DNA of 64,000 nt from Serinicoccus profundi (GTDB taxonomy: Bacteria; Actinomycetota; Actinomycetes; Actinomycetales; Dermatophilaceae). The notes under the pieces are model-generated. The model saw only the letters and a program-made list of their open reading frames with translations, ran no database searches and had not been told where the DNA came from. This document shows, piece by piece, positions 62,437 through 64,000 of the stretch. Each line of letters starts with the position of its first letter. The first letter of the stretch is position 1. Both the position numbers and the translations under genes were made by a program. The stretch lies in assembly GCF_008001015.1 (NCBI RefSeq), contig NZ_CP042862.1, positions 3,286,001-3,350,000 of the forward strand. Reading direction: 5' to 3'.

Positions 62437-63165
62437 TCAGTCGCGCCGCCAGACCGACACGTGGCTCTGGGACTCCGCGGTGAACTCCGCCCCGGACCAG
62501 TCCGCCGTCCGCCGCTCGAGGCGCATCCCGGCGAGCCGGGCCATGAGGTCGAGCTCGCTCGGCCAGACGTAGCGGTAGTGGTGCGGGCAGTAGCGGTAGG
62601 AGCCGTCGGCCTGCCGGGTGTAGTGGTGGGAGGTCGCCCGCTGCGTCACCGGGTCGTAGGTGTCGAGGCCGACGTGGCCCTCGCTCACGTCGAAGGGCAC
62701 CGCGACCTGCCCGGGCGGCAGCTGCCGCAGCGCGGGCACCCCGACCTCGACGACGAACCTGCCGCCGGGCTGCAGGTGCGACGCCGCGTTGGCGAAGCAG
62801 GCGACCTGCTCGTCCTGGGTGCAGAGGTTGCCGATGGTGTTGAAGACGAGGTAGACGAGCGCATACCGCCCCTCCACCCGCGTCGTGGCCATGTCACCGA
62901 CACTCACGGGCAGGTCCGGCCGCTTCCGGTGGAGCTGCTCGACCATCGGCGCAGAGAGCTCGATCCCGGTGACATCGACACCCCGCTCGAGCAGAGGTAT
63001 GCCGACCCGCCCCGTCCCGATCGCCAGCTCCAGCGCGCGGCCCTCACCGGCGAACTCGGCGAGGAAGTCGACCGTGGGGTCGAGCACCTCGGGGGCGAAC
63101 ATCGCCGCTCTGGCCCGGTCGTAGCGGGCCGCGGTGTCGGCGTCCCACAGGTCGCTGGAGGTCAT
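62437..63165 (-). CDS. Class I SAM-dependent methyltransferase
   Basis: 242 residues: LELAIGTGRVGIPLLERGVDVTGIELS (motif I with the acidic ribose ligand Glu), VYLVFNTIGNL and GGRFVVEVGVP. Typical small-molecule methyltransferase; substrate unknown. ATG 63165 with CAGGTT (63172-63177) at 6 nt (leaderless). Convergent with the DinB gene. Confidence 0.88.
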   Translation of the reverse strand: MTSSDLWDADTAARYDRARAAMFAPEVLDPTVDFLAEFAGEGRALELAIGTGRVGIPLLERGVDVTGIELSAPMVEQLHRKRPDLPVSVGDMATTRVEGRYALVYLVFNTIGNLCTQDEQVACFANAASHLQPGGRFVVEVGVPALRQLPPGQVAVPFDVSEGHVGLDTYDPVTQRATSHHYTRQADGSYRYCPHHYRYVWPSELDLMARLAGMRLERRTADWSGAEFTAESQSHVSVWRRD

Positions 63166-63258
63166 GGGGCCAACCTGACGGGCGACCCGCGGTCGGGGCA
63201 ACCGGTTATCCGCGCCCTCGCTCAGAGGTCGGGGCCCAGACCGCACGCCCCCTCGGGC

Positions 63259-63711
63259 TCAGGGCAGCACCGACGACTCCGGCACACCGGCGACCCGCCG
63301 CATCCGGAGCACGAGCGCCGCGGACGGCACGACGGTCCCGGAGCGGTAGGTCGACAGCCGCGGCGCCGACGTGCCCAGCCGCCGCGCGAAGTCCGCAGCC
63401 GTCAGACCGCTCAGCTCGATCAGGTGGTCCACCTCCGCAGCCACCGCGGCCCGCTCGGCCCGCTCGGCCTCCTCGCGGGCCGAGGCGACCGCCCGACCGA
63501 GCAGCGCGGTGCGACCGGAGGCGTCGGCATACCCGAGGTGTTCCTCGACCTGACGCGCCACCGGCCCCCAGGGATCGCGCCGCACGGCCCCGGTGATCCT
63601 GGCCCAGTCGCGAGCGGTGCCCCGCTCGATCAGCGTCACGAGGGCCTCATAGGGCCAGGCCTCGAGCGGACTGTCGCCATGGACGTCGACGTTGCGGATC
63701 GGCGTGGTCAC
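63259..63711 (-). CDS. HTH (XRE-like) protein, candidate antitoxin of the adjacent pair
   Basis: 150 residues. C-terminal helix-turn-helix LIELSGLTAADFARRLGTSAPRLSTYRSGTVVPSAALVLRM (about 96-138); N-terminal part (PYEALVTLIERGTARDWARITGAVRRDPWGPVARQVEEHLGY) is a conserved extension found with nucleotidyltransferase-like partners. Its ATG overlaps the end of the upstream gene by 4 nt. Antitoxin role is inference. Confidence 0.75.
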   Translation of the reverse strand: MTTPIRNVDVHGDSPLEAWPYEALVTLIERGTARDWARITGAVRRDPWGPVARQVEEHLGYADASGRTALLGRAVASAREEAERAERAAVAAEVDHLIELSGLTAADFARRLGTSAPRLSTYRSGTVVPSAALVLRMRRVAGVPESSVLP

Positions 63712-64000
63712 CGCGGCTCCAGGAGGCGGATGATGCCGTCGGCGAGTGCGTGGCAGACCGCCTGGACGGCCGCCCAGTCCTGCCAGCGGGCCTCGAGCCC
63801 CTTGTAGTGCTCGAGCTGGGTGGTGACCCGGTGGTCCCGGGGGCGTGGCTGCGCGAGTCGCTCGACGAGAGTGGTGACGACGGAGTCGCCCTGCTCCGAT
63901 CGGTCCGCGTAGTAGTCGTCGATCGACCCCAGGACCTCCACCGCCTGCGGCAGCCCCAGCCGGTCCGCCATCGCCGCCGTGTCGAGGTAGTCGCGGGTCG
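63708..64000 (-). CDS. C-terminal part of a nucleotidyltransferase-like (AbiEii-type) protein (partial)
   Basis: The frame is open to the window edge, reading TRDYLDTAAMADRLGLPQAV... TQLEHYKGLEARWQDWAAVQ and ending RLLEPR at 63708. The R-DYLD-A-LADRLG block is the usual C-terminal end of nucleotidyltransferase-fold proteins paired with HTH genes in actinobacteria; the catalytic GSxxxD part is outside, so I cannot confirm it. The internal ATG at 63971 is unlikely to be the real start because conserved sequence continues upstream. Confidence 0.6.
   Translation of the reverse strand, partial: TRDYLDTAAMADRLGLPQAVEVLGSIDDYYADRSEQGDSVVTTLVERLAQPRPRDHRVTTQLEHYKGLEARWQDWAAVQAVCHALADGIIRLLEPR

Overview
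The window is a GC-rich (roughly 70-72%), gene-dense, two-strand chromosomal segment of an actinobacterium. Mycothiol-type DinB proteins, an HTH-fused citrate synthase, DUF222/13E12, a [4Fe-4S] APS reductase and many leaderless starts all point that way. Codon style and the very frequent word GGTATGCC make me think of the Intrasporangiaceae/Dermatophilaceae/Ornithinimicrobiaceae group, but that is inference. I see no rRNA, tRNA, insertion sequence, prophage or CRISPR array.

Layout. 0-11 kb: DUF222 protein (cut by the edge), photolyase, alanine dehydrogenase, a gene remnant, small proteins, an orphan 'immunity' protein, and a divergent rimK / retropepsin-like protease / M14 deacylase module. 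10.6-19 kb: Fic protein, NAD(P)-binding protein, a decayed fdhF-MFS-small-subunit locus, then a sulfur/siroheme operon (cbiX, cysG, cysH) preceded by a short leader peptide. 19-23 kb: YtrA-type GntR plus ABC exporter, EamA exporter, LysR. 23-34 kb: ArsR/SRPBCC pair, Phd-VapC, YcaQ-like DNA glycosylase, methyltransferase, formaldehyde dehydrogenase, M50 peptidase, sulfotransferase, PspC and others. 34-45 kb: divergent HTH-citrate synthase (frameshifted) and citrate synthase, galM, rhomboid, LLM oxidoreductase, RidA/WYL pair, MFS/MarR pair, epimerase. Four arrays of a 32-bp-period repeat lie in this stretch. 45-56 kb: lactonase, GH13, secreted AMIN-like protein, FAD monooxygenase, TetR-FadH, PPOX/MocR, TetR and a small exporter. 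56-60 kb: a four-gene glycosyltransferase operon. 60-64 kb: ArsR-SRPBCC-DinB operon, DinB, methyltransferase, and an HTH/nucleotidyltransferase-like pair cut by the right edge.

How genes work together. CysH, CysG and CbiX supply sulfite and siroheme for sulfate assimilation. RimK with the protease and M14 enzyme looks like an add/remove system for glutamate tails. Several regulators sit beside or divergent from their likely targets over clear dyads (YtrA-ABC, RidA-WYL, TetR, ArsR, HTH-citrate synthase).

Most notable: (1) GTATGCC/GGCATAC occurs about 70 times in 64 kb, equally on both strands and at the cost of rare codons; (2) 32-bp-period intergenic repeat arrays; (3) an unlisted cysteine-rich leader peptide before cysH; (4) tandem dyads between two citrate synthase genes; (5) co-decay of a formate/oxalate-type locus. 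Single-base frameshifts are unusually common (at least eight loci), so part of the 'decay' may be sequencing error.
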